DNA of 64,000 nt from Meloidogyne chitwoodi (GCA_015183035.1 JACZZP010000012.1:2294001-2358000), one strand, 5' to 3'. Positions 23,844 to 37,874 are shown, counted from the first letter of the stretch. Program-made: numbers and translations. The notes: a model not told the origin generated them from the sequence alone.

Positions 23844-25290
23844 TCAATCTTGATCATTATTATCTTCTGCTTCGTCATCTTCATCATTAAGCATATCTTT
23901 AAAAAATTCAGTAACTTTTGATAACCTTTGTATTCTTTCTTCTTTCTGCTTATCTTTAATCTTATGCATATCCTGTGCACGTAGATATGGAACATTTAGT
24001 ACCAAATCTTCCAATTTAAAAGCATCTAACTTGGTTCCATCTGCACTTGTCACCAAAAGAAATTCAAGATCAGACGTTTTAACCATTAAATCAATTCCAT
24101 CCGGATACTGAATTCCACCCAGTGATTTGTTTGGATTTACATGTATAAATCTGCTTAATTATTATTTAGTATCCACAAAAATCTAGTTATAAACTATTTA
24201 AATTCTTTTCATAATTTAAACAAAAAACAACTATGTATAAATGCAAAATATGATTGTAAACCTCATTCCCTCTTGGGTGGAAGCTGCAGCTAAAAGCAAA
24301 TCACCTCTTAACGTTTCCAATTGTTCAACACCCATAATTAATGGAGTTTCAATCCGCTCAACAATATTACCAAATTCACCATTATTGAAAACCTCAATAT
24401 AACCATCAGCCGCACCCGCATATGTAAACCTGTATAAAAATACATTTCACACATTTAATTAACTTAAACAATCCTAACCCAATAAAAATAACACAATCAT
24501 GTATAAAAAGAAAATCATTCACCTTTTGGTAACAGTCAAGGAAAGTAACTCGCTGCGCATAGTCTCAGAGCAAACTCTCATTTTTCTCTTATACATGTCA
24601 TAAGCAGCAAGTGTCCCATCTCCGCTAGCAGCCAACAAACAGTTTTTCCAAGTTGAAAAACTATCTGAATAAATATAAATGAAAAAATAGTTTCAAACTT
24701 ATTATATCGTCTTGATTATTGAAGACAGCAATTTGAGGCTTTGCCGAGCGAAAGTCCCACATTTTTATCTTTAAAATAATGTCAAGCATTAACACATATA
24801 TTAAATGACAGAACATACCTCACCACTTTCAGCACCTGTAGCGAAATGCAATTTCCCACTAATAGATGAATTTAATAATGAAATTTCATTCGGTCTACTT
24901 TTGTGACTTTGTCGAATACAACGTAGTCGTTTACCAGTATCAGTATCAAATAAACAAAGTCCTCTAAAATTAAAACTATAAATTATGTTTATATTCTAAA
25001 GTAAATTATTTCGATCTGATTCTTAAAGCAAAAAACCTATTAGAAGCAGTTGCAAAAAGAAAACATCCATCCACAGAGAATTTAATAGCTCTTATCGACA
25101 TTTTAAGCTTCCTTTTCCATCTTTGTTCAACCACAACAGAAAGTGCTCCATTTTTTTCAGGATCATTCAAAATATTAAACGCGTTGAAAGTAATTCTTCC
25201 ATCCAAAAATCCTAAACAAATTTTATCGGATTGATTGGGATGAACAGCAATAGCTGAAATAGGAGTCTGAACTTCTGCTAAACCATTCAT
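23844..25290 (-). CDS. WD40-repeat protein, WDR55/Jip5-like
   Basis: From ATG at 25290 the spliced protein (roughly 380 residues) reads as a seven-bladed WD40 propeller: PISAIAVHPNQSDKICLGFL, DGRITFNAF, MSIRAIKFSVDGCFLFATAS, GLCLFDTDTGKRL, SGKLHFATGAESGEIKMWDF, CLLAASGDGTLAAYDM, RFTYAGAADGYIEVFNNGEF, MRFIHVNPNKSLGG. It ends with a basic stretch (KIKDKQKEERIQRLSKV) and an acidic tail (LNDEDDEAEDNNDQD). Repeat order, the SDGTL/ADGY loops and the charged tail fit WDR55 (yeast Jip5), a nucleolar protein linked to pre-rRNA processing. The first intron runs from a GT just after ATASNR (about 25039) to an AG before GLCLFD. The start lies 174 nt from the divergent zinc-finger gene. Another WD40 family is possible; the WDR55 assignment is from memory of the family. 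Confidence 0.7.
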
Positions 25291-25464
25291 TCTTAAAAAT
25301 AATAAAAGTATGAAATTATTTCCGTTAAATCTCAGGATTTATTAAAACAAAAAACATTTCCGTATCAGCCGATTCCGCACGACCAGTTCCGTGCCCGTTG
25401 ATCCAGCTTTTCAACTTTGTTTGTTACTTAGTTTTTATTTAGTTATGTATTTCAGCTTATTTTA
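25291..25464. promoter_or_regulatory. Compact divergent promoter
   Basis: Only 174 nt separate the start codons of the WDR55-like (minus) and ZNHIT2-like (plus) genes, so both promoters and 5' ends must lie here. No specific binding site is called. Confidence 0.55.
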
Positions 25465-26252
25465 ATGAGTAAGCCTACTGATGACGTTGTCTTTGATTTT
25501 AAGAGCTGCTCATTTTGTCCAACTGAAAAGCTTATGAAGGATCTTTATAAATGTCCAAAGTGCCAACTATTATATTGTTCCGTTCGTTGCTATCGAAGCA
25601 AGAAACATTTAGGATGTTCTGAGTTATTTTTTAGAATACAGTGTGAAAAATTGTTGGTAATCTTAAATTAATAAAGTAAGATCATTGCTTAACTATTTAG
25701 GAAAATTCATTAGATGATCAGGACAGGACCTCTACAATTAATAGGCCAACCAAAACTTTTGAACAGGTTCGTCACCTTTTTTCTACACAACTATTTCAGA
25801 AACTTATAGTACATGCAGAGTCATGAGAAAGAAGAATTGGATGAAAGCGAGATAAATCCAGAGATTCCACTGAAAATAAGGTAATCCATAAATGTTGATT
25901 TCAGTTATATAGCTTATGTATAAGATTCCTAATTTTTTATTGTTTAAGTCCAGACGAACATGTTCTATTCGACTCAGATGATGAACCCGATTATCTCAAC
26001 GAAATAGCTTTTTCTACGATGAAGCAATATGAAACAATTGATGATGAAGAATTGGACCGAAGTTTATTGGCAAAGGGCCTACCAATTGTGCTAAAAAGTG
26101 GGTCGGAAGAAGCTACACAAGAACAAGTAGGAAAACTTTATAACAACTTGGATGACGATGAAAAGAAAAAATTTACTCAAATGGCGAATGATCTTTTTGA
26201 AAAGGATTTTCTTGCATATACAACTTGTTTTCGTAAAAGGGAAAAAAATTAG
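25465..26252 (+). CDS. HIT-type zinc finger protein, ZNHIT2-like
   Basis: The N-terminus has a HIT zinc finger: CSFCPTEKLMKDLYKCPKCQ then LYCSVRCYRSKKHLGCSELF (residues about 15-55), with the C-x2-C ... C-x2-C ... C-x3-C ... H-x4/5-C ligand pattern. Four exons (25465-25656, 25701-about 25767, 25811-about 25880, about 25950-26252) join in frame. The middle is acidic (SPDEHVLFDSDDEPDYLNEI) and the C-terminal half is helical and charged. ZNHIT2 proteins bind the R2TP/RUVBL chaperone system and help assemble snRNPs and other complexes. The RCYRSKKHLGCSELF pattern fits ZNHIT2 better than ZNHIT1, 3 or 6. The stop is 112 nt before the start of the mitochondrial L21 gene, the spacing expected for a nematode operon. 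Confidence 0.72.
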
Positions 26253-26364
26253 TTTTTGAATAATTAATTAAATCTATTATGCATTTGTGAATAATGTTCG
26301 TATTTTTGCCATTAAATTTCTTTTATAATATATTTTTATCAATCTCCGAGATTAGAAATATAAA

Positions 26365-27104
26365 ATGTATAATCTATGTTCTTTCTTCAAACCATCTTAT
26401 TGTACGAAGTTTGTTAGACATGCTATGACGTCGTCTGCTCCTGAACGAATTCAAGACGTTCGGTCTAGAAATGTCATTGAGCCTGAGGCTTATATGGTTA
26501 AAGAGAAGAGGGATTTTGTTGTAAAAAACGTGAGCCGCGTGATTTCCGACCCAACTTGCAAACTTTTTGCCGTTATCTACATTCAGAATGTATTTTCCCA
26601 TTAACATTAGTTATTTTCAAAAATTTTAGAGGCAGTTCAAAGTTATGCAAGATGATTTGATCCACATAGAGCACAATACTCCAGTTGATGTCGGTGACGA
26701 AATAAAATTTGAGAAGGTAAACGTTTAATTGATTATCATTCTGGGGGTGGTCTCAGGCCGATCTGAAATAAAGTCATGCAAATCTGTTTTTTGAGATTCT
26801 TTTGGTTGGAGGCATTGATTTTACCCTGATTGGCCGGCCTTTATTGGACCCAATGAATGTACACGTAAATGCGACCGTTATTGAAAAGGTGGGTAATCTG
26901 GTTAAATCAATTGCGTTACTTACAATGGTTTAGACAACAACATCGCCTGAAATTTCGTACGACTTCAATACTATGTATATCAATAACCCGCAATGTGAGA
27001 AAAATTCAAAAATGAAATATATTTATATTTCAGGGCTAAGCGAGGAACTCAGTGTAGTCCGTATAAACAATATTAATGTTAAAGAAACTGCTTTTGGTGA
27101 ATGA
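26365..27104 (+). CDS. mrpl-21: Mitochondrial ribosomal protein L21 (bL21m)
   Basis: A component of the large subunit of the mitochondrial ribosome. The leader (MYNLCSFFKPSYCTKFVRHA) is basic and aromatic without acidic residues, as expected for a mitochondrial presequence. The L21 domain reads KLFAVIYIQN, RQFKVMQDDLIHIEHNTPVD then VGDEIKFEKILLVGGIDFTL, IGRPLL and VHVNATVIEKTTTSPE. The last exon ends LSVVRINNINVKETAFGE, where the family has a TVLRINSI-like tail. Exons run 26365-26589, 26631-about 26716, about 26799-26889, 26934-about 26996 and 27034-27104, with GT-AG borders. It is downstream of the ZNHIT2-like gene, probably co-transcribed and separated by trans-splicing. Confidence 0.85.
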
Positions 27105-27321
27105 ATTTATTTTTTTGATTACATGTTAAATAATTTCTTTTATTAAAATAAAATCAACAAACCTGTAATTATTTGTTTTCATATGAAAAACTAACTGTGG
27201 TGTTTAATATTTTATTTTGTCCAATATCTGCAAGATATATAAAGTTCAAGATCAAAGCTTATTTGTGAACATGTTAGAAAAATGAGTAACACAAGTTTAA
27301 TTATTTGACAATTTTTCGTTA

Positions 27322-29048
<1,727 letters not shown>

Positions 29049-30185
29049 TTTTTAAATAAATTTTCTGAAAAAGAAATTATTTTGCGATTTATAGGATTGG
29101 ACCAATTATAAAAAGCCGCCTATCGAGATTGTCATAAAAAAAATTATTTGAAATGATTGAATTTGTTTTAATTCGGCGCCCATTACATCGAAAGACTGTA
29201 CAACTTTTTTAAGTCGAAATTAATGTATGTACATAAAAGATCATTCATGTACTAAAAGGATGTTAGGAGCCAGGTGTTTGGATATGCAAGCTATTATGGA
29301 ACAAATCAATTGGCCAATAAATATAACAACGAAAAAGAGAATGAGGTAGTATAAAATAAAATATATGAGAAAATACATAGCTAGGAATAAAAACAGAAAA
29401 TCAACGTTTTCGTAAAGAAAATATTTTTCTACATAAATTAACGAAATAAATACAATAATTAAACGTTTTTTAATTTTTTCTTTACCATGTATTAAGCTAA
29501 TGAAAAATTCAGAAACCTATTTAAATAGGTAGGATGAAAATGACGGGGGAGGGGGAAAAGCAGTGTAGAGTAAGTGTACAAACAAGCATTTTATCGACGG
29601 CCTTTTATGGTTTGCCCTTTGCCGATGCCCTTTAGCATAAAATGCCTTTTTCTCATAAATGAAAAACTTGTTGACCCACACCATTTAAATATTTTTCAAT
29701 TATTAACCGGACGAATGCTCTGGAATGTATGAAAGTGGGTATTTGCGCGTAGCCCTAGAAAAGCACATAGAACAACTGCAAGATAGAGTAAAAGGAAAAT
29801 GTAGGTATGAAAAAAAAGATATACATAGAATATGAAGTGCTTAGAACTAAAAAAAATGAAAGAAACGCAAATTTGTTTCGTTTTAAAAAGAATAGAAAGG
29901 GCACAATACATATGTTGAAATTTTCACTAATGGATTTATCACCGATTTACAGATTTTCACATTCCGCTTTGCCATTCAATGATCATTTAACAAAAAATTT
30001 ACAGTAGAACAGAGAAATAAGATTTTTTGGCTGTCCAGATGTTAATAATATTCAAGGAAAGTGTTAGCTGAATATAAGTAGAAGGAAAACATACTCCGAT
30101 CATTCATTGAGTTCTCTTTTGCCTAATTCTCGGTTAAAAGTTAGTTTTACTCTAGTATTAGGTGATTTTGTTCAGTTATCAGGAT
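29049..30185. other. Intergenic region, divergent MAPK and T-box genes
   Basis: About 1.1 kb between two genes transcribed away from each other, so it should hold both promoters. I see no repeat, RNA gene or conserved site that I can name. Overlapping open frames at about 29700-30000 on both strands look like chance. Confidence 0.5.
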
Positions 30186-31658
30186 ATGACAGAAATCCAA
30201 GTCAGAAAGAGAGGCGCTGACTTTTCCATTGAATCTATTTTAAAAAACAAATTTCCTCGAAGTGTACCTATTATGCTATCATCACAAGAGAAAGGAGGGC
30301 TTCATTGGGCATTAAAAAAGGCGGAAATACGTTTAGCAGGAGCAGTGCTTTGGCGACGCTTCCACACTCTCGGAACTGAAATGATAGTAACTAGAAACGG
30401 TCGTCGTATTTTTCCTACATTGGAATGTTCAATTTACGGTCTAGACCCTAAGCAAAGGTTTGATTTAAAAATTATTAGTTCACTGGGATTTTTCATATTA
30501 GAAATTACTTATACTTTTACATACATATATTTTTAGTTATTCGTTGATGGCCGATTTTAAATGTATTGACCAAAAACGCTGGCGGTATTTCCAATTTAAC
30601 ACCAATGGTTTTTTACTATTTTTGTTCTTTTTGACAGCTATTCTTTCCACAATTCAAAATGGATTGTAGCCGGTCCAGGTATAATACATATCAACTGTAA
30701 AAGTGTAATATTTTAAAATAGGAGAAGTAGAGTTCCCTGCCAGAATGCAACTCCATCCAGGTTAGTAGTACTAATAATCAGAAACAAACTTAATCTATTA
30801 GATTCACCTGCCAGTGGTGTGCATTGGGAACGACAAACTATTGTGACATTCGATAAAATCAAACTAACAAATAATCCGCTAGACCAAAATGGCCATGTAA
30901 GTATAAATATTTTAATTAAACTAACTCTTCGTACAAATTTAAATCACATTGTTGTGATTAACTTTATGTATTGGTGTTTATGAGCATTAAAGTAGAGAGA
31001 ACTACCTCGACAAATGATGCTAGTAGTAAAAATCTGTCGTTTCCTTCTATTTCAGCACTAAAATAAATCCACAAGTGGTAGATTTATCTAACATAAGCAA
31101 AAACTCCGCCAAATTTTCAACTCTTTTCATACATCTGTTCTCATTCAAAAAGATGTAAATAATTAGTGAAAATAAAAATTTGAGAAATTTTTAATAGTAT
31201 TTATTCATAACTTTATTGTTCCTTTATTTAAAAAGGCAATTGTCAACTCTATGCATCGTTATCAACCTCGCTTCCACTTGATTGTGCATGATAAACTTTT
31301 GGGTCAAGAAGATAATAATGAAATTTGCAGACGGAAGACTTTTGTTTTCCATGAAACGGAATTTATTGCCGTCACTGCGTATCAAAATCATCGAGTTAGT
31401 TTTGATTGATGAGGTTTAATTCATTAAATACTTTTTTAAAATGTATAATCAATATTATTAATTGATTTCTAGATTACTGAGCTAAAAATTGAGAGTAATC
31501 CATTTGCTAAAGGCTTTAGAGACTGCAGTCTTTTACTTAATAATGGTGCTGATTTGTTAGTTGATGCTCCTTTTAAAGCCAAATCCCGTTTATCAAGTAC
31601 ATTTGGTTGGCTTCCATCGTCATTATCATTTTCTTCACAAAGAAAAAAAGATGTCTAA
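30186..31658 (+). CDS. T-box transcription factor with eh1 repressor motif
   Basis: DNA-binding regulator. Start chosen at ATG 30186, just after a TTATCAG acceptor-like site that could receive a spliced leader. The N-terminus has FSIESIL, an eh1-type motif (F-S-I-x-x-I-L) that in other T-box and homeobox proteins recruits Groucho/TLE (UNC-37). The T-box follows over seven or so exons: [156 protein letters not shown]. It ends shortly after (SQRKKDV) with a short C-terminus. HPDSPASG and [19 protein letters not shown] resemble the Tbx20/MAB-9 and Tbx1/MLS-1 groups; I cannot choose between them. Confidence 0.88.
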
Positions 31659-32040
31659 GGTTAATCTTCATTTTAATCGTATAAAGGATTAGTAATTTGT
31701 TCTTATATTCTTGTTCTTTCAATGAAACGAAGGAACAAAAAAATTCTAGGAATATTCATCTAATTGAAGGCATTTTCTATACATAATACATATGTAGTTC
31801 TGTATATGCACCGTATAATAATATTTCATGCATCCACTCAAAAAATCCCAAGACCATTGGTTTGTTCATTTATGTCACAGCTTGCTATAATAGATTTAAG
31901 CTGTTAGATAATATACAACCTTGAAAAAAGAATTTCAATAATTTTGTGAGAGACTCAACATTTTCGATATGGAAGATCTCTAAAATTAAATTTTAAATCA
32001 GTATTCTTTATGATATTTATGGCAAGTTATCGTTAAAAAC
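31659..32040. other. 3' intergenic region
   Basis: AT-rich 3' flank of the T-box gene, without a recognised feature. Confidence 0.4.
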
Positions 32041-32340
32041 TAGAGTTAGGAACGGGATCGGGTCCCGATCCCGTTTCCCGATCCCTTTTCCCGGTTTTTT
32101 TTGAGAAACCGGGATGAAATCGGGATCGGGAATTCCCGGTTTTCCCGGTTCGGGTCCCGGCCGGTCATTAAATTTCCAATTCCCGGTCATTTTTCCCGGT
32201 TTTCCCGGTCGGGACCCGGTGATTTTTGGAACTGGAAAAAAGCGGGAATTCCCGAATTTCCCGATCCGGGTCCCTCCCGATCGTTCAATTTTTAAATTTC
32301 CCGATTCCCGATCCCAATTTTTTCAAAATTCCTAACTCTA
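32041..32340. mobile_element. GC-rich MITE with CCCGG-rich interior
   Basis: A 300-bp block ends in inverted repeats TAGAGTTAGGAA (32041) and TTCCTAACTCTA (ending 32340), with TA at each edge consistent with a TA target duplication. The interior is built from many degenerate CCCGG(T)n / CCCGATCC words on both strands, in sharp contrast to the AT-rich surroundings. Its open frames (for example SGIPGFPGSGPGRS) are products of the repeat, not proteins. Confidence 0.7.
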
Positions 32341-32850
32341 TTAAAAACAGCCTTTTTTATATACAGTAACGTAAAATGAGTAGCGCCGCATGTCATTTTC
32401 TTAAGCATAATATTAAGGTTACTTTGGGATTTTCTGACAAATGACTACGATTTTCTAAAAATCAACTTGAGAAAAGTATAAAATAACTGGAACAAAGTAT
32501 TTGAATAATTTTATTCAGTCTGAATTACAATAAATTTAGTGGTTTAAATTAAAAAATCATCAAAAATTGCCTTTTATTGATGGAAACTTTTTGGTAAATC
32601 TGGGATAGGAACCATAAAATTTGAAACAATAAGGACAAGGTTTATTATTTTTTAATATTTATTATATGATGATGGTATTTATTAAGGATATGCATTCAAA
32701 GATGTAAAAATATGTAGAATAGTAACATTTTTAAAAATGTTAAAAAAATTTTATAGGCTTACGTGGAATTTGGTTAGTTGATAATGAATTTGAAGATCTT
32801 AGAATCGTCCAATGAGAAACATAATTAACCAACATTACTCAGTTTTGGCA
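32341..32850. other. 3' intergenic region between convergent genes
   Basis: AT-rich sequence downstream of both the T-box gene and the Hox gene. Nothing specific is seen. Confidence 0.4.
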
Positions 32851-35800
32851 TTAGATATAATTATTTCCAAGCAGAAATTGACTACCCGTATTATCTTCAT
32901 TCATTTCTCCAACTCCTTCAGGTCGTTGAACGATTGCACCAGCGGACGATTGTGAATTGAATGTGTTTGAACGATTTAGAGAGCCTTGCTGCTGTATTGC
33001 TAATTGAACAGCTGCAGCTACTTGTGCTTGGGCAAGTGCCGAACTTAAAACTTGTTGCTGAACCTGTTGAAAATGATTATGGTCCTTGCTCTCCTTTTTG
33101 TGTTTCATCCGTCTATTCTGAAACCATATCTTCACCTAAAAAATAAGGATGAATATTTTATATTTAAACAAGTAGCCTTGGAGTTAGCTAAATAGAGTTA
33201 AAACTGGAACTTTATGCCAAATAAAAAAACCATTCTATCCAAAAATATATGATCCTACAATAAGAATTATGAAATAAGGAAAGCCGTATACTAAATATTT
33301 CTAAACTTTCCTGTCTTTCAGTAAGTATAAGTGTATGCGCTATCTCTATTCGCCTTTTTCTGGTTAAATATCTAGAAAGAATTTAAAATAAAAAAAAATA
33401 AAATAAAAATTAGTCAAGTACTTGTTAAAGTGGAATTCTTTCTCAAGCTCCAATACTTGATTTCGTGTATAAGCTGTTCGTTGTCGTTTCTCTCCACGTA
33501 CCAAACCTACAAAATTATTAAAAAATTAAAGAATATTTAATATTATTTTTGTAAAAATATACTTAAATTACATCTACTTCTATTTCTCATCATCGTTTAT
33601 ATCTCTTTCACTTTAAATTCACTCAAAAATTTGTCATTTTTCCATTTCATCTGCTATCCCCCTCTAGGCCTATTTTTGATTTATTTGTTGGATAAATCCC
33701 AGCCGAGAATCGACATTAAGAAAGAAAGTACATTGTGTATTTTTTGTTGTAATAAAGTTTAATTTATTTATAAATTTTGCTAATACATATCATTAATCAG
33801 GCAAGTAAAATCACAACCCCCTTAGATAAACAGAAAAAAATAGAAAAACATCCTCTAATATAAAGACACTTCCTGAGTTGAAAGGAATCTAATAACTAAT
33901 TTTAGACATATGTATACTATATAAATTCCTTATTATTTATCTAAAAGAATCTTTTTTAAAAAATATTTACATAATTTTTATTTTGACACTACTCCTATAT
34001 GCTGAGGTCTACGTTTTCCTCTTCTCTTTTGAGAAAAGGAAATGAGTTTAGTTGACCCATTTCCTTAAATTCTTGGGCTATAAATTAAATCCAATGAAAA
34101 TATTATCGCAAACGGTGGCCACTGGCCATCCAGATTAGATCTGATACTAAACAGCAAAAGGAAGCAGGAATACCACTGTTGCTGTAAATCACTCAGATAT
34201 TGTGTTTGGGTTATTTATTAGTCGTCATTATATTTGGATAAAAATATATAAGAAACTAAAAATAAATTTGATGAACTTAGCCAAAGATTTAAAATAACAA
34301 AATTTGATCTATTAAAAATAATATTATCATTTCAATGAATTTTGTGATGGTACACATATTTATACTTAAATTATTTTAAATTATATAGTGAAATGGCTAA
34401 CAGTTGGTGCAATTAATTTTTAATGCGGATGACGAGAAAGAGCGTAAAGATTAATTGCAGTCAGCCATCCAAGTGACCATCGGACCCAGATTATTCAAAT
34501 CTCATTTAAAGAAAAGTAGAGGAAAATTAGATTTATTTATGTCCCAACAGCTTCTACCCAACAGAGAATAATATAGAACATTTTTACTCACTGTCTGCCA
34601 ATTGTCTTCTCTCAAACATAAACGGAAAGACAATTAATTATCAGCAGTTTCCTTGCATTCATAATTAAAAACTATAGAGGTATAGATTTATAGTAGTTGT
34701 CGCCAGATCTTCTGTACTCGATTAGGTAACTACGTTTTTGACCCACACACAACGTTATCACTAATAAAGTTAGAGGAAGGGGCTCAATTTGAAAGAACCT
34801 TTACAAGATAAAATCTGCACTAATCGATTTTGCAGCCGTTGTTGTTTCAGGGAGGAGTTTGAGTAAAACCGGCCTTTCAGAAACCTTTTAGCAAGAGTGA
34901 AATCGATGAGAAAATGAAAAAGAAAAGACGAAAAAGAAGATTGATGTGAATTACAGTATAAATATAAGAAAATGAAAAAAAAATAAAGAAAATATTCCCC
35001 AAAAATTTCGACTGGCAGTGGCACTCCCTTGTTATTTACTCCACTCACCGCTTGAGGAATGCACGCGGGTCATCCAAGGGAAGATAGTTGGTTCATCAGT
35101 ACCAGTTGCCAATCGTTCATTATCATAGTTGATTTGTTCTTTTTGTTGTTCAAAATGGTCGTTATTACAGCTGTTAATCTGGCGCTGAAATCCACAGGTT
35201 ACACTCTCAACAGATGATTGTGATCTATCCAAGTCTAAAGTGTTAAACTTAATTTAGCGATTTATAATTTAAATAAGTTGAGAATTTATCGATAATTACT
35301 TTCGAGAGAGCTGGTGCTAAAACCATTTATCAATGTAGCTTGATTATTAGCCAATTCGCTGTACCTTTTCCTACATGGTCCACCATCATCTTCACTATCG
35401 TCCACAATTCTCTTTCGTTTGTAACGTCGCCCTGAAACTTTCTCGCGTTTTTCCTCATCAGAAAAATTTGGATTGTTTTTAGTTCCTTCCCATTCTTCGA
35501 TCCCATTAGCCAACGAGGATGTACTAGGCATAAACACATCTATTGGCTGAAAACATTTAATATAAGTTTTAAACCCAACTATTCTTGACTACAATTCCTA
35601 GGTTCGTTTCGCCAAGCATTAATCTTGACTATTTAAGACAATTTCATAAAAACTATATAATTTGTTATTTAAATGAGAAAACCTTGGAATCCGAAATCAG
35701 TGAAAATTGAGTTTCGGTATGTGACCCAGAACATTGAAAATTTTTAGATATTGAAACTGGTTGATGTGCAGTAACGTTCTGTTGTTGAGAATTAAGATAT

Positions 35801-35943
35801 ATTTGATGTTGAGTAAGGTGAGGATCAGTCGATTCTGAGCTTCCAAACCCGTAAAATGAATTATGATAAATGCTTGAAACAGTGGGAAGTGGTGTTGCAA
35901 AAATAGATTGTTGAGAAGACTGCAAAGGCGAGTAGTGAGTCAT
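32851..35943 (-). CDS. lin-39: Hox homeodomain transcription factor, LIN-39 (Dfd/Scr) type
   Basis: From ATG at 35943: a Ser/Gln-rich N-terminus, a basic acidic mixed region ([18 protein letters not shown]), then [18 protein letters not shown] containing the FPWM hexapeptide that contacts Exd/PBX cofactors. A large intron (about 33511-35047) separates this from the homeodomain, [20 protein letters not shown] then [29 protein letters not shown] and [19 protein letters not shown]. The homeodomain is split by two introns, after HFNK and after TERQ. The tail is Gln/Ala-rich, ending at TAA 32851. Homeodomain, hexapeptide and linker ([20 protein letters not shown]) match the mid-body Hox gene lin-39 best. 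In C. elegans LIN-39 acts in vulval precursor cells downstream of the MAPK pathway. Recruitment of another Hox4/5-like paralogue is the alternative. Confidence 0.85.
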
Positions 35944-36102
35944 TAATTATAACTGAAATACTCAAAAAACATGGAAATAACATTTATAAAAATTAAGATT
36001 GGTAAAAAAAGCTTATTGAATGAAAAAAAAGTACTTGAAAATTTATTAAATAAAAGGGAAATACTATTTAATCATGCTGGTAAACCTGATAAAAAACCGA
36101 GA

Positions 36103-36355
36103 CGGTCCTTTCAGTACCTTCAGTACCGCCGTTTCAGTCCCAGGCAAATGGGGTCATTTCAGTATCAGTGTTTTTCCAAAATTTAAGCATTTGCTGATGA
36201 ACCATACAAATTGAATAAATATAATAAACCAGGTAAAATAAATTACGAAAAATGAAGGAAGATCAATATGAAGAAAAAACCAATTTTCACTACAAAACTT
36301 TTTGGTACTTATTAGCTCCATTTGTACTAGGACTGAAATGACGGTACAGAAATGA
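36103..36355. repeat. Imperfect fold-back repeat
   Basis: GTACCGCCGTTTCAGTCCCA then GGCAAATGG (about 36124) is inverted near 36315-36345 (CCATTTGTACTAGGACTGAA then ATGACGGTAC). GGGGTCATTTC also recurs inverted. Arms are about 45 nt and diverged. Confidence 0.5.
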
Positions 36356-36583
36356 CCCCAACCCATAAAAAACGACATCATATATAAATGAAAATAAAAT
36401 AGCCGAAAGAACATAATTAAAAGAAATAGGACAACAGATTTGCTGCAACTTCAAGGCTTTCTGCCTTAAATGCTCCATTCTCTCGGCTGTCATTCTACAT
36501 CCACATTTATACATATTTTACTCTTTTTCTTAGTTTTTAGTGAGAAATATCCTGTCTCCGCCTCTCTCCGCCCTACACTACGA

Positions 36584-37468
36584 ATGGCTACTTTACACAA
36601 AAATCTTAAATTAAAAACAAAAGAAAAGGAGAAAGGACACCCACAAGCATTAGCGAGGAATGAATTGATTGGGGATCATGCGTTACAGGTAATTAACTTT
36701 CGTTTAGATGCTGCATTACTTAAAATTTTCTCTTAAAAAATCAAAAATATGGACCAGGACATCTATTCTAACGTTTAAGAATAAATAAATATATATTGAT
36801 AGAAAAATATTAATACATTTACACGCTAGAATTATCCAATTAAGAATCGATTGTGGATTGAATTAGTCGTATAATAAACTAGTATTATTTTGCAATGGCT
36901 GTAAAACATGAATGTAACCTATGAATACTTTGACAAATTGCAAGAAATTTATTTCCCGCAAATTAGCGAACATAAAATGAGTAAATTATAATTTTAAAAA
37001 TTTCTAGAATTTTTAAGATAAAATGTTACCATACACAAATTCATTTAAATTAATGCTTTCTAATACCTTTGGACCTTGCGCGAACATCCACAGCTAAATT
37101 TCAGGGAAAAGCAGCTGTCGTACTTTTCGGAACATCAAAGAAAAAAGCTTTTTAACTGTCCCGCGACTGTCAACAATAAAAAAGGAGTCTTCTCTATTAT
37201 CATTGCTTTGTGAAATTTTAAATTGTGGCTTTATTCTTATAAAAACAATTAGAAAAATTACAAGATGAGAAAAGTATTTTCAAATTGGGAAAAGGAAAGA
37301 GAATTAACGCTTGCCTCTCCCTCATTCGGCTGCCCTCTACATTTATTTGAAGTGGAAGGAAAGCGGGACTTAAAAGATGCCGACTTGCCGTCAAACAGAT
37401 TGTCATGGATTTACATTGAAGCAGAGCCTCAAAATTTTAAAAAAGTGGAGGATTTGTTTTGTCAATAG
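36584..37468 (+). CDS. Unrecognised small two-exon gene
   Basis: I do not recognise this protein. An ATG exon at 36584-36688 reads MATLHKNLKLKTKEKEKGHP then QALARNELIGDHALQ and stops at a good donor (CAG|GTAATT). An in-phase candidate second exon begins after CAATTAG at 37253 or after ACAAG at 37265 and runs to TAG at 37468 (WEKERELTLASPSFGCPLHL, then FEVEGKRDLKDADLPSNRLS). The product would be about 103-107 residues, basic at the N-terminus and mixed charge afterwards, with no signal peptide or membrane segment. Composition is protein-like rather than AT-drift. The 560-nt intron is long for this window, so the two parts may not belong together. No function is proposed. Confidence 0.4.
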
Positions 37469-37874
37469 GGCAATGCCAAGAAATATAAGAATGTAAGAAT
37501 TCTGCCGCCCCTTCCATAGAGATGTTGGCCTCGTCGATCGATCATCTCACCATTTCTTTGCTACTTTTATAGTTGAAAGGTTTGCCGCCACCTTTCTTGC
37601 TTCAACTTAGATGAGCGGGGTCGGGATTGGCGCTAAAACTCTCAAAATATTTGTGTATGTTTTGATTCCTTTTATTTTCCCTCATAACCGTCATATAAAT
37701 CAAAGTTAGTTTTCAATGATCTATTAGTTGCTCTCACAGGGATCTTTCGTTCGTTTTCTATAGAAACTTTTCAAGTTATCAAACCCAGCGAGTTGGGTAT
37801 TTTATTAAGGAAAATTGGAAGCATTATCATAAAGATACAAAATTAAAAAATGGTAACCTTCCTCAAATAGTCGT
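37469..37874. other. Intergenic region
   Basis: Between two convergent genes. It contains a short GC-richer stretch (about 37500-37640) with no open frame that I can defend. Confidence 0.4.

Noticed and set aside
32101..32335. Pro/Gly-rich overlapping ORFs (FPGSGPGRS-type)
   Set aside because: Translation of the CCCGG-rich repeat in two frames at once. It is a composition artefact inside a MITE-like element.
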